The notes under the pieces: generated by a model
Told to the model about the DNA's origin: nothing
Database searches by the model: none
The model's input: only the letters and a program-made list of their open reading frames with translations
Assembly (NCBI GenBank): GCA_028701945.1
Contig: JAQVPT010000021.1
Coordinates: 1-21,140 of the forward strand
DNA length: 21,140 nt
Source: Bacteroidales bacterium
GTDB lineage: Bacteria; Bacteroidota; Bacteroidia; Bacteroidales; ML635J-15
Direction of reading: 5' to 3'
Shown: positions 14,451 to 21,140 of the stretch, one piece after another
Layout: each line of letters opens with the position of its first letter
Position numbering within the stretch: position 1 is the first letter of the stretch
Translations under genes and position numbers: made by a program

Positions 14451-15368
14451 ATGATAACATCTTATCAATTTGTAAAATTCAAAGAAGATTCTTTTGTTGA
14501 ATTTCATCGGCAATTGTCTGAGCAAAATACTGTTTCGTGTTTTGATTTCGAAGACAGTATTATTGATTTTAAACAAAACGATAGTAATAGGTATAAGTCT
14601 GACTATAGAGAGAAAGTTATAAAACTCATAACTAAAAACAAAACAAAAATACTTAAATCGTGGATTGGTTTCCGAATTAATGAATATGGGGATAATCGAT
14701 ATCATGATGATATTGCCGCACTGAACAAACTTGATGGTATGAAATTTAAAGTTTTGTTCCTTGCAAATGTTACTTCCCCCGAAATATTAGAGAAGTTCCT
14801 TGATGAAAATCAAAACTTAAACTTCGATGAGGTTATTCCAATTATTGAAAGTAATGAGGCATTCGGAAACCTTGAAGATATTATTAAGTTTAAACATCCA
14901 AAATTTAAAAATGTAGTTTTTGGACATTGTGATTATAATCTTAGTTGTGATATATTTCCATTTATTCATCAAGATAATCCGAGATATTGGTTTTGGGTGC
15001 AAAAATTTGAAAAGTTGTGCAGAGAAAATAAAAAAGGCTTTGTAAATTCGATATATTTAAACCTTAATCATAGTTTGCATTTTAAATTGATGCTTAAAAA
15101 TACAAGTCGATTTTTTGATAACTGGGGACAGATTACGCTGAATACTCAACAAAGTACCGATGCATTTAATTTTAAAGATGCAGATTTGATAAATGTGCGT
15201 GAATTGAATCTTTTGGATGATTTGAATATTACCGAATATGCAAATAAAATTGTAAAACTTTTTGAAAAATACAATCCAGACGGAAGAGGATATACCATAA
15301 TGCCTGATACAAAAATATTTATTTGTCCGCAAGAATATCTTGCTGCAAAAAGATTTATTTCAGGTTAA
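14451..15368 (+). CDS. HpcH/HpaI aldolase / CitE-like lyase family protein
   Basis: 305 aa. CitE-like (beta/alpha)8-barrel features are visible: FDFEDSI (31-37, the DLEDAV motif), FRINEYG (74-80, with the substrate-binding arginine), VIPIIESNEAFGNLEDI (about 118-134, with Mg-binding Glu123) and FGHCDYNLSCDIFPF (157-171, replacing FGADDLAADLG, with Asp161 as the second metal ligand). CitE-like enzymes cleave or condense short acyl-CoA or malyl-type substrates; the exact substrate is not predictable here. There is no CitD or CitF gene nearby, so citrate lyase itself is unlikely. It lies 15 bp after the small peptide gene in the same direction, so it may be cotranscribed with cyd, though a metabolic link is not obvious. 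Confidence 0.7.
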   Translation: MITSYQFVKFKEDSFVEFHRQLSEQNTVSCFDFEDSIIDFKQNDSNRYKSDYREKVIKLITKNKTKILKSWIGFRINEYGDNRYHDDIAALNKLDGMKFKVLFLANVTSPEILEKFLDENQNLNFDEVIPIIESNEAFGNLEDIIKFKHPKFKNVVFGHCDYNLSCDIFPFIHQDNPRYWFWVQKFEKLCRENKKGFVNSIYLNLNHSLHFKLMLKNTSRFFDNWGQITLNTQQSTDAFNFKDADLINVRELNLLDDLNITEYANKIVKLFEKYNPDGRGYTIMPDTKIFICPQEYLAAKRFISG

Positions 15369-15462
15369 ATATTAACGAATTGTGTCCACTTCTTTATTGA
15401 CTTTTGTCATTTGTTTTTGGACGTAAACAGTTTAGTTTTAAGCAATACAAAATAATTTTAAT

Positions 15463-16224
15463 ATGAATAAAATCGCTTTAATTTCTGGAGCAAGTGCTGG
15501 TATAGGATGTGCAATTGCCGAATTGCTCGCTAACAATAATTTTGACCTCATTATTACAGGACGTAGAAATGAACGTCTTGATGCTTTGAAATCAAAACTT
15601 GAAAAAGAGACTAAATCTAAAGTTATTTGTCTGTCTTTTGATATTAGAAACAAGCAAGAAGTTTTTAATGCAATCGAAAGTTTGCCACAAGAATTTAAGA
15701 AGATAGATGTGCTTGTAAATAATGCAGGACTTGCTTCTGGACTTGGCGTAATTCAGGATGGCGATATTGAGGATTGGGAAAAAATGATAGATACCAATAT
15801 TAAGGGATTACTATATCTCACACGTGCAGTTTCGCCAATTATGATTGAAAACAAAAAAGGACATATCGTAAATATTGGTTCGATTGCTGGCAAAGAAGTT
15901 TATGCAAGCGGAAATGTTTATTGTGCGACAAAACATGCTGTCGATGCTTTAACAAAAGCTATGAGAATAGATATGCTCCCTTATGGTATAAAAGTTTCTC
16001 AAATAGCTCCTGGATTAGTCGAAACAGAGTTCTCAATTGTGCGATTCCATGGAGATGAAAAACGTGCTTGTGAAGTGTATAAAAATTTAACCCCATTATG
16101 TGCTTCTGATATTGCCGATGCGGTTCTTTACGTAATAACAAGACCCGAACATGTTTGTATTAATGATATGCTTATTACTCCAACTGCACAAGCTTCTGCT
16201 ACGAATGTTATTAAAAATAAATGA
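15463..16224 (+). CDS. Short-chain dehydrogenase/reductase, YdfG-like
   Basis: 253 aa, a classical SDR. SGASAGIG (8-15) is the NAD(P)-binding glycine motif, ITGRRNERL (31-39) has the basic residues that favour NADP, NNAG is at 86-89, and the catalytic set is Ser140, Tyr153 and Lys157 (YCATK). The overall pattern, including GIKVSQIAPGLVETEFSIVR, resembles YdfG-type 3-hydroxy acid dehydrogenases; the substrate is not certain. It overlaps the cysQ-type gene by 4 bp (ATGA-type junction at 16221), so the two are coupled. A 94-bp gap separates it from the CitE-like gene. Confidence 0.88.
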   Translation: MNKIALISGASAGIGCAIAELLANNNFDLIITGRRNERLDALKSKLEKETKSKVICLSFDIRNKQEVFNAIESLPQEFKKIDVLVNNAGLASGLGVIQDGDIEDWEKMIDTNIKGLLYLTRAVSPIMIENKKGHIVNIGSIAGKEVYASGNVYCATKHAVDALTKAMRIDMLPYGIKVSQIAPGLVETEFSIVRFHGDEKRACEVYKNLTPLCASDIADAVLYVITRPEHVCINDMLITPTAQASATNVIKNK

Positions 16225-17024
16225 AATTCTATCGTGAAATACTGATAGAACTTGCAAAAAGGGCAGGAGAGGAGATACTAAAATATTATCAAAAAGATTT
16301 TGTAACCAAATATAAGTCTGATAACTCACCAGTTACCATTGCCGATATTGCGGCTAATAATATTATTGTAACAGAGTTAAATAAGACAGGCTTAAAAATT
16401 ATTAGCGAAGAATCTTCTCAAATTAAATATGAAGATCGTAAAGACGTATCTGAATATTGGTTAGTTGATCCAATTGATGGAACGAAGCAATTTGTTAAAG
16501 GTGAGGATGAATTTACTGTCAATATTGCTCTGATAAGAAATAATAAGCCTGTCGAAGGTGTGGTTTTTGCTCCTGCACTTAAAAAACTATACTATGGAAA
16601 TATAAAAGAAGGTGCTTTTTTATACGATTTTACTGGTGAAGAAGTTAGTATGAAATCTCTCCCTTTGATTAAAACAGAAGGTTTGAGTATGATTGTTAGC
16701 AAGTCGCATCTTAACGAAAAGACTGCAAGTTTGGTGTCAAATATTAAATCGAAAATTCCAGATGTGAATGTTTGTAGTGTTGGCAGCTCGTTAAAATTTT
16801 GCCGTATAGCTGAGGGCAGTATTGATATTTATCCAAGAATTGGTGCTATCTCAGAGTGGGATATTGGTGCTGGGCATGCAGTTTTGAGTTCCGCTGGAGG
16901 TTGTGTTAAAGATATTAATACGGGAAATGAAATTATCTATAATTCTACCGATCTTAGAACTCCTGATTTTATTGCATATCTTGATAGGGATAAATATGAT
17001 ATGATTAAAAAGATAATTATATAG
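16221..17024 (+). CDS. cysQ: 3'(2'),5'-bisphosphate nucleotidase CysQ-type (inositol monophosphatase superfamily)
   Basis: 267 aa. Metal-binding motifs of the family are present: EES (63-65), DPIDGTKQF (83-91) and WDIGAGHAVLSSAGG (213-227, with Asp214). KSDNSPVTIADIAANNIIV near the N-terminus is the CysQ/IMPase N-terminal motif. It hydrolyses the 3' phosphate of PAP, a by-product of sulfate assimilation or of phosphopantetheine transfer. Inositol monophosphatase is the alternative, but SVGSSLKFCRIAEGSIDIYP is more CysQ-like. It ends with a TAG 3 bp from the stop of the converging ATPase gene, so there is little room for a terminator between them. Confidence 0.9.
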   Translation: MKFYREILIELAKRAGEEILKYYQKDFVTKYKSDNSPVTIADIAANNIIVTELNKTGLKIISEESSQIKYEDRKDVSEYWLVDPIDGTKQFVKGEDEFTVNIALIRNNKPVEGVVFAPALKKLYYGNIKEGAFLYDFTGEEVSMKSLPLIKTEGLSMIVSKSHLNEKTASLVSNIKSKIPDVNVCSVGSSLKFCRIAEGSIDIYPRIGAISEWDIGAGHAVLSSAGGCVKDINTGNEIIYNSTDLRTPDFIAYLDRDKYDMIKKIII

Positions 17025-17027
17025 GTA

Positions 17028-18164
17028 TTACACCACAAATTCCCAAAAATTATCAGGTGTAATACATTGAAACTCGGAGTTAGGATATGTTTCTTTGAAA
17101 ACTTTTGGAACTTTACATGTTTTTCGTGAATTCCATTTAAATTCATAAGCGTGTAGAACTCCGTCACGATCTTCAACTAAATCAATTTCTTGTCTGTCGT
17201 AAGTTCTCCAAAAGTAATTATTTGAAAAGATACCTTGATAATTTTGTTTTTTAATTCTTTCGATAAAGCAAAAGTTTTCCCAAAGCATCCCTATGTCCAT
17301 GCGTTGCCCGACTGGATTGAAATTATTAATTATTGCATTTCGTACACCATTGTCATAAAAATAAAATCGACTGCTTTTGGATATCTCTTTACGCAAATTT
17401 TTTGAGTACGCTCTTACTTTTATGATAATGAAAGATTTTTCGAGCAAATCTATATAGTGTTCAACTGTTTGTTTTGCAATTCCAAGTGAAATGGAAAACT
17501 CGTTTATAGAAACTTCTTGACCGATTTGAAATGCTAACATTTGCAGAAGGTCGTGAAGTTTATCTGGGTTCTTGATGTTTTCCAGCTCTAGAATATCTTT
17601 AAAAAGATAGGAGTTTCTTAGTGTGATTAAATATCTTTTTTTTGAATTATAGTTTAAGGCAGTTAATGTTTCTGGATATGTCCCGTAAATTAGATAATCG
17701 TTTAAATTTTGAGTAACGTGCATGTTACCATGAGTTTTAATAAGCTCTGATATTGAAACCGGAAACATTCTAAAGGTGTTGCATCTGCCAGTAAGTGGTT
17801 CGCCTGTGTCATTCGAAAGTTTAAACGATGATGATCCGCTTGCAATTATTTTTAAATTAGGATTATGGTCAACTAATAGCTTTAGCCCCCAACCTATATT
17901 CGGAATTCGTTGTGCTTCGTCAATAAAAATACCATTATAACCTTGAAACGAATTTGTAATTTGTATCAAGTCTTCGGATGATAGTATTTTTCGCACTTGG
18001 ATATCATCTCCTGTACCAATAAAGTAATTGCGAAAATGTTCTAATACATATTTTTGTAGTACAGCGGTTTTACCTACACGCCGTGGACCATATAACAAAA
18101 AGACTTTGCCAGGAACAATGTAATCGTCCAGTAGATTTTCAATATTTCTGTTTATCCAATTCAA
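17028..18164 (-). CDS. AAA ATPase with DUF4143 / PD-(D/E)XK-like C-terminus
   Basis: 378 aa. The N-terminal AAA domain has Walker A GPRRVGKT (26-33), Walker B IFIDEAQRI (79-87), a sensor region IIASGSSSFKL (106-116) and LTGR (124-127). The middle has a winged-helix-like segment (INEFSISLGIAKQTVEHYID). The C-terminal DUF4143 domain ends with an EIDLV (326-330) and YEFKW (340-344) pair, the layout of a PD-(D/E)XK nuclease-like core. Proteins of this type are common, often in many copies, in Bacteroidota and archaea; their function is unknown, with defence or regulatory roles suggested by similar ATPases. It is a single-gene unit, convergent with cysQ, and the DNA upstream carries dense inverted repeats. 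Confidence 0.88.
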   Translation of the reverse strand: MNWINRNIENLLDDYIVPGKVFLLYGPRRVGKTAVLQKYVLEHFRNYFIGTGDDIQVRKILSSEDLIQITNSFQGYNGIFIDEAQRIPNIGWGLKLLVDHNPNLKIIASGSSSFKLSNDTGEPLTGRCNTFRMFPVSISELIKTHGNMHVTQNLNDYLIYGTYPETLTALNYNSKKRYLITLRNSYLFKDILELENIKNPDKLHDLLQMLAFQIGQEVSINEFSISLGIAKQTVEHYIDLLEKSFIIIKVRAYSKNLRKEISKSSRFYFYDNGVRNAIINNFNPVGQRMDIGMLWENFCFIERIKKQNYQGIFSNNYFWRTYDRQEIDLVEDRDGVLHAYEFKWNSRKTCKVPKVFKETYPNSEFQCITPDNFWEFVV

Positions 18165-18183
18165 TTTCTATTAATATTTACTG

Positions 18184-18191
18184 CAAATGTA
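18184..18191 (-). promoter_or_regulatory. Candidate -7 promoter box of the AAA ATPase
   Basis: The minus strand reads TACATTTG, matching TAnnTTTG, 19 bp upstream of the ATG at 18164. Immediately upstream in the transcribed direction lies an imperfect CTAAATA/TTTATTAG dyad (18192-18206), a likely operator-type site in the spacer. Confidence 0.45.
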
Positions 18192-18285
18192 CTAAATATT
18201 TATTAGAAAATTAAATATATTTACTTATTTCACGTAAATTTAGTAAATATAAATAACTATATTTAGCTAAAATATATCATCTTAT

Positions 18286-18327
18286 TTGCTAAATTAAAGT
18301 TAATTTAGCAAGTTAACTTGCTAAATT
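18286..18327. repeat. Three alternating inverted-repeat arms (switch-like palindromes)
   Basis: Three arms alternate: TTGCTAAATT (18286-18295), AATTTAGCAA (18302-18311) and TTGCTAAATT (18318-18327). Arms 1 and 2 pair as a 12-bp stem (18286-18297 with 18300-18311) around a 2-bp centre. Arms 2 and 3 make a perfect 26-bp palindrome at 18302-18327 centred on GTTAAC. The pairings exclude each other. This fits a multi-site operator for a dimeric repressor, or alternative DNA cruciforms. It lies 122 bp upstream of the ATPase start. Confidence 0.85.
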
Positions 18328-18628
18328 TAGTTAAAAAAATGTTAATTTTTTGGGCTTAATTAAGATATTTTGTAGGCTTAAACTCTTTATTATTCGGATA
18401 ATCAGATACTATTTTCCGCTATCAGAAAAGTACTTCATAAATTGTGCTCGCTGATATGCTTATTATCACTGATGAAAACGGAAGAATAAAGATAATAAAT
18501 CGAGGTAAGCTTATAAAAATATCTGTTACTGGATAGAAAATTCTAATTGTTGTAATTTTGTTTTTTATGCTTTTCTGCATTTAAAATAGCCTTGACTGAA
18601 AAAAATCACAAAAACACTTCTTTTTTAT

Positions 18629-18636
18629 TATTTTTG
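18629..18636 (+). promoter_or_regulatory. Candidate -7 promoter box of the CASTOR/POLLUX-like gene
   Basis: TATTTTTG matches TAnnTTTG, 32 bp before the ATG at 18669. No -33 TTTG at normal spacing was found. Confidence 0.4.
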
Positions 18637-18668
18637 TTGATTATTAAACAATACGAAAATAAAGTTTC

Positions 18669-20570
18669 ATGAAGTCAAAACCAAGTTTTAAAGAAAAATC
18701 CAGGTATAAATTTGATAACCTGATGAGTAAAGGACCAAGTGCAATGATAGGCTTGCTTGGACTACTATCACTTATAACTGTAATTATTGCTGGCTTTGTA
18801 TATTGGGGATTTCGACTAACATCAGATGGCGAAGAACCGATGAATGTTTTTGAAGGTTTTTGGCAAGGGCTTATGCGTGCAATGGATCCGGGAACTGTTG
18901 CTGGTGATGTCGATTGGGTTTTCCGATTGTTTGGCTTTGTGATTACGCTTAGTGGGATATTTATTCTATCAACTTTAATTGGAATTTTAGGTTCTGGTAT
19001 CGAAAGTAAATTAGATGAATTAAGAAAAGGCAAAAGTAAAGTTTTAGAATCAAATCATACATTAATTTTAGGTTGGAGTAGTAAAATATTTACAATTATC
19101 TCGGAATTAGTTATAGCTGGAGAAAATCAAAAGAAACCTCGTATTGTCATATTGTCGGAAATGGATAAAGTCGAAATGGAAGATTTAATTAGAGAGAAAA
19201 TCCCAAATATGGGCAATATGAAAGTTATTTGTCGTACTGGTTGCCCTAACGACCTTGATAGCTTAGCAATGGTTAACCCACATGCAGCTAAATCTATAAT
19301 AATTCTTTCTCCTGTAGTCGGAAATGCTGATTCCCAAGCGATTAAAACTATACTTGCAATCACAAATAATCCTAAGCGTAAAGAAGGAGCTTATCATATA
19401 GTCTCGGAAATTAAAGATTTTAAGAATTACGAAGTTGCGAAAATGGTTGGAGAAGATGAAGTTGAGATTATTTTAACCGATGATGTGTTTGCAAGAATTA
19501 TGGTTCAAACTTCTCGTCAAAGTGGACTTAGCCTTGTATATCAGGAACTTATGGATTATGACGGCGATGAAATGTATTTTGGGTACGAACCAAAATTAAT
19601 TGGTAAAACATTTTCGGACGCAATTTTTGCTTATGAAAAATCATCAGTTATGGGACTACAATTTGCTAATGGCGAAGTTGTTATAAATCCGCTAATGGAT
19701 TATGTTATTAAAGAAGGAGATCAAGTAATAACAGTTACCGAAGATGATGACACTATGATTGTCTCCAATAAGACTGATTATAGTATTAATTATGATGCAA
19801 TTCAAAACAAAGAAGAAGCTCCTGCTGGACCAGAAAAAACTTTAATTTTAGGCTGGAATTTACGTGGACCAATTTTGATAAGAGAGCTTGACAAATATGT
19901 AGCTGATGAGTCTTATATTAAGATAGTTTCTGACTATGCGTTCGCAGAAGAAGAGTTTGAGAATATGCGGAAAGTTCTTAAAAACACAAAAATTGATTTT
20001 GAAATTGGTGACATTACATCACGTCAAGTGATAGATAATTTAGATGTTACATCTTATGAAAATGTTCAAGTATTGTGTTATGATGAGAAACTTGACATTC
20101 AAGAGGCTGATGCGTTAACTTTAATTACACTATTGCACTTACGACGTGTTTCTGCAGACAAAGACATCGACATGAAGATTGTGAGTGAAATGCTTGATTA
20201 TAGAAATAGAGATTTAGCAGCTGTTACAAAAGTTGATGACTTTATTGTTAGTGATAAATTAATTAGTTTGTTGATGGCTCAAGTGTCTGAGAATAAGCAT
20301 TTAATGAGAGCTTTTGAAGACTTGTTGAGATCAGAGGGTAGCGAGATATACTTAAAACCAGCCGAAAACTATGTTAAGTTAAACACCAAAGTAAACTTTT
20401 ATACCTTATTAGAATCAGCAAGGCAAAAGCAACAAGTGGCAATAGGTTATAAGATTGCATCATTATCTCACGACTCAGAACAAGGGTTTGGTGTTGTTGT
20501 AAATCCAGATAAAAATGAAATTGTTGAATTTGCAAAAGAGGATAAATTAATTGTGTTGGCTGAAGATTAA
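18669..20570 (+). CDS. CASTOR/POLLUX-related putative ion channel with two RCK-like modules
   Basis: 633 aa. There are two membrane helices, about 23-48 (PSAMIGLLGLLSLITVIIAG) and 83-107 (WVFRLFGFVITLSGIFILST), with a pore-like segment between them (FWQGLMRAMDPGTVAGD, about 64-80) that lacks the potassium filter TVGYG. After the second helix comes a charged linker (SKLDELRKGKSKV) and then two tandem RCK/TrkA-N-like cytosolic units, one starting TLILGWSSK (about 131) and one starting TLILGWNLRGP (about 390). The pattern MDPGTVAGD followed by two RCK units is the hallmark of CASTOR/POLLUX (DMI1) relatives, known from plant nuclear envelopes; the ion conducted by bacterial members is not established. 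It is a single-gene unit. Confidence 0.88.
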   Translation: MKSKPSFKEKSRYKFDNLMSKGPSAMIGLLGLLSLITVIIAGFVYWGFRLTSDGEEPMNVFEGFWQGLMRAMDPGTVAGDVDWVFRLFGFVITLSGIFILSTLIGILGSGIESKLDELRKGKSKVLESNHTLILGWSSKIFTIISELVIAGENQKKPRIVILSEMDKVEMEDLIREKIPNMGNMKVICRTGCPNDLDSLAMVNPHAAKSIIILSPVVGNADSQAIKTILAITNNPKRKEGAYHIVSEIKDFKNYEVAKMVGEDEVEIILTDDVFARIMVQTSRQSGLSLVYQELMDYDGDEMYFGYEPKLIGKTFSDAIFAYEKSSVMGLQFANGEVVINPLMDYVIKEGDQVITVTEDDDTMIVSNKTDYSINYDAIQNKEEAPAGPEKTLILGWNLRGPILIRELDKYVADESYIKIVSDYAFAEEEFENMRKVLKNTKIDFEIGDITSRQVIDNLDVTSYENVQVLCYDEKLDIQEADALTLITLLHLRRVSADKDIDMKIVSEMLDYRNRDLAAVTKVDDFIVSDKLISLLMAQVSENKHLMRAFEDLLRSEGSEIYLKPAENYVKLNTKVNFYTLLESARQKQQVAIGYKIASLSHDSEQGFGVVVNPDKNEIVEFAKEDKLIVLAED

Positions 20571-21140
20571 GGGATTGTCAAACAACGGTAAATTAAGAGA
20601 GTAATTAGCAAACTAAGCCCTCACGCATTGTAGATTGCGATGTGGTGAGCTTGTCGGACTAAGCGAGCCGTTGCATTGAGCATTGCAGTTTATCTACTAT
20701 ATATTTTTATTAATTTTCTGATAATTAGGACTTTTTAATGATAGTTTCAAACGAACTGATTGCTTTTTGAGTTTCTTAATTTTTTCTTCTTCGAATTTTT
20801 CTTGATTATTCACAATCTTTACTGAATCATATTATGTATTATTCTTGATAGTTTATTTGCGGTAGCAACAACAGCACTTTTTTTGGCTGTTAAACAATTA
20901 TATTTTTTCAAAAGAGCTCTCAAGCAAATTTTACACACCAAGTTGATTTTTTTTCAACTATCTGTGCATTATTTGTGATTTTTATTGAATTTTAACATTT
21001 TATAAATAGGTATCTGGTCTAACCCCCTATAAATCGGACAATTTAATAACCACATTGCAAACATACTAAAAAAAACTATATGTTTGTATCGCAAGGAACA
21101 ACCGACGGTGATGTTTTAGACCGTATGTTGTGAGATGATT
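20571..21140. other. Gene-free right end with IS-like debris and structured segment
   Basis: Apart from the transposase remnant there is no gene. A segment richer in GC than its surroundings (about 20617-20686) holds short stems: CGCA/TGCG around 20628-20643 with outer CTCAC/GTGAG arms, and GCTT/AAGC at about 20649-20664. A 6-bp hairpin with a T7 loop (AGTTGA at 20941-20946, TCAACT at 20954-20959) lies beside the transposase remnant. A segment at about 21018-21041 (GGTCTAACCCCCTATAAATC) looks like the end of an IS3-type element, but this is weak. Confidence 0.5.
20697..20953 (-). pseudogene. Decayed C-terminal remnant of an IS110-family-like transposase
   Basis: On the minus strand one frame (20953 down to a TAA at 20819-20821) reads ...LVCKICLRALLKKYNCLTAK, then KSAVVATANKLSRIIHNMIQ. 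This matches the end of the Transposase_20 domain of IS110/IS116/IS902 transposases (usually ...RGKKKAIVAVARKLLRIIYHMLK). After the stop the story continues in another frame (to TAG at 20697-20699) with a typical lysine-rich tail (NNQEKFEEEKIKKLKKQ). A frameshift or nonsense change therefore separates the two halves, and all N-terminal parts, including the DEDD catalytic domain, are missing. The family assignment is from memory of motif shape; other transposase families are possible. Confidence 0.5.

Larger units (their letters stand above)
18165..18668. other. 504-bp divergent intergenic region rich in TTTAG/CTAAA inverted repeats
   Basis: No gene is identified. Repeated (A)TTTAG/CTAAA(T) words run through the left half: around 18191, 18237, 18260, 18289, 18304 and 18321. 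The strongest set is the alternating inverted repeat at 18286-18327. A 26-codon frame at 18456-18536 (MLIITDENGRIKIINRG...) is protein-like but has no known match to me and may be a gene remnant. The right half holds the promoter of the channel gene. GC content is very low throughout. Confidence 0.7.

Noticed and set aside
14451..15368. Citrate lyase beta subunit CitE proper
   Set aside because: No citD, citF or citC genes nearby and altered metal motif; only the superfamily can be supported.
18644..19033. 129-aa minus-strand frame
   Set aside because: Antisense shadow of the start of the channel gene, with no family pattern.
21018..21140. IS3-family element end
   Set aside because: The sequence near 21018-21041 resembles an IS3-type terminal repeat, but no partner end or transposase frame follows in the remaining bases.

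Overview
The window is an AT-rich chromosomal piece of a Bacteroidota bacterium, most likely a Bacteroidales-type anaerobe or microaerophile. Four things point there. Several intergenic gaps carry the Bacteroidota -7 promoter box TAnnTTTG. The minus-strand order nusB, DUF1573 lipoprotein, yajC, ybbR-like, coaE is characteristic of the phylum. DUF3276 (PUR-type), DUF3822 and DUF4492 proteins are present, and the NusB protein is the long (about 315 aa) Bacteroidota form. [FeFe]-hydrogenase maturase HydE beside cytochrome bd oxidase suggests an anaerobe that tolerates traces of oxygen. No rRNA, tRNA, CRISPR array or intact mobile element was found.

Layout. 1-654: remains of an arsenic-resistance locus, an arsC-like frame without its catalytic cysteine and an internal fragment of an ACR3 arsenite pump. 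684-4992 (minus): housekeeping cluster nusB, DUF1573 lipoprotein, yajC, ybbR-like, coaE and a TerB/J-domain protein, the last genes tightly overlapping. 5142-5492 (plus): DUF3276 PUR-family nucleic-acid-binding protein, divergent from nusB. 5493-6020: gene-free, with a 33-bp tandem repeat just before a lipoate-ligase-like gene (6021-6617). 6655-8082 (minus): RecD-like helicase. 8167-10183 (plus): operon of a membrane-anchored pseudopilin-like protein, a DUF3822 protein and rsmD. 10279-15368 (plus): compact run hydE, DUF4492, cydA, cydB, a 40-aa membrane peptide and a CitE-like lyase. 15463-17024: SDR oxidoreductase overlapping a cysQ-type phosphatase. 17028-18164 (minus): AAA ATPase with a DUF4143/PD-(D/E)XK-like C-terminus, preceded by an unusual region of alternating inverted repeats. 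18669-20570 (plus): CASTOR/POLLUX-like channel protein with two RCK-like modules. 20571-21140: a decayed IS110-like transposase end and structured non-coding DNA.

How the genes fit together. The minus cluster combines transcription (NusB), protein export (YajC), CoA synthesis and envelope functions. The hydE-cyd block physically couples maturation of an oxygen-sensitive hydrogenase with a high-affinity oxygen-scavenging oxidase. DUF4492 and the new 40-aa peptide bracket cydAB and are candidate oxidase accessory subunits. The most interesting unexplained items are this 40-aa peptide, the possible pilin/actin-like pair at 8167-9644, and the switch-like inverted repeats at 18286-18327.
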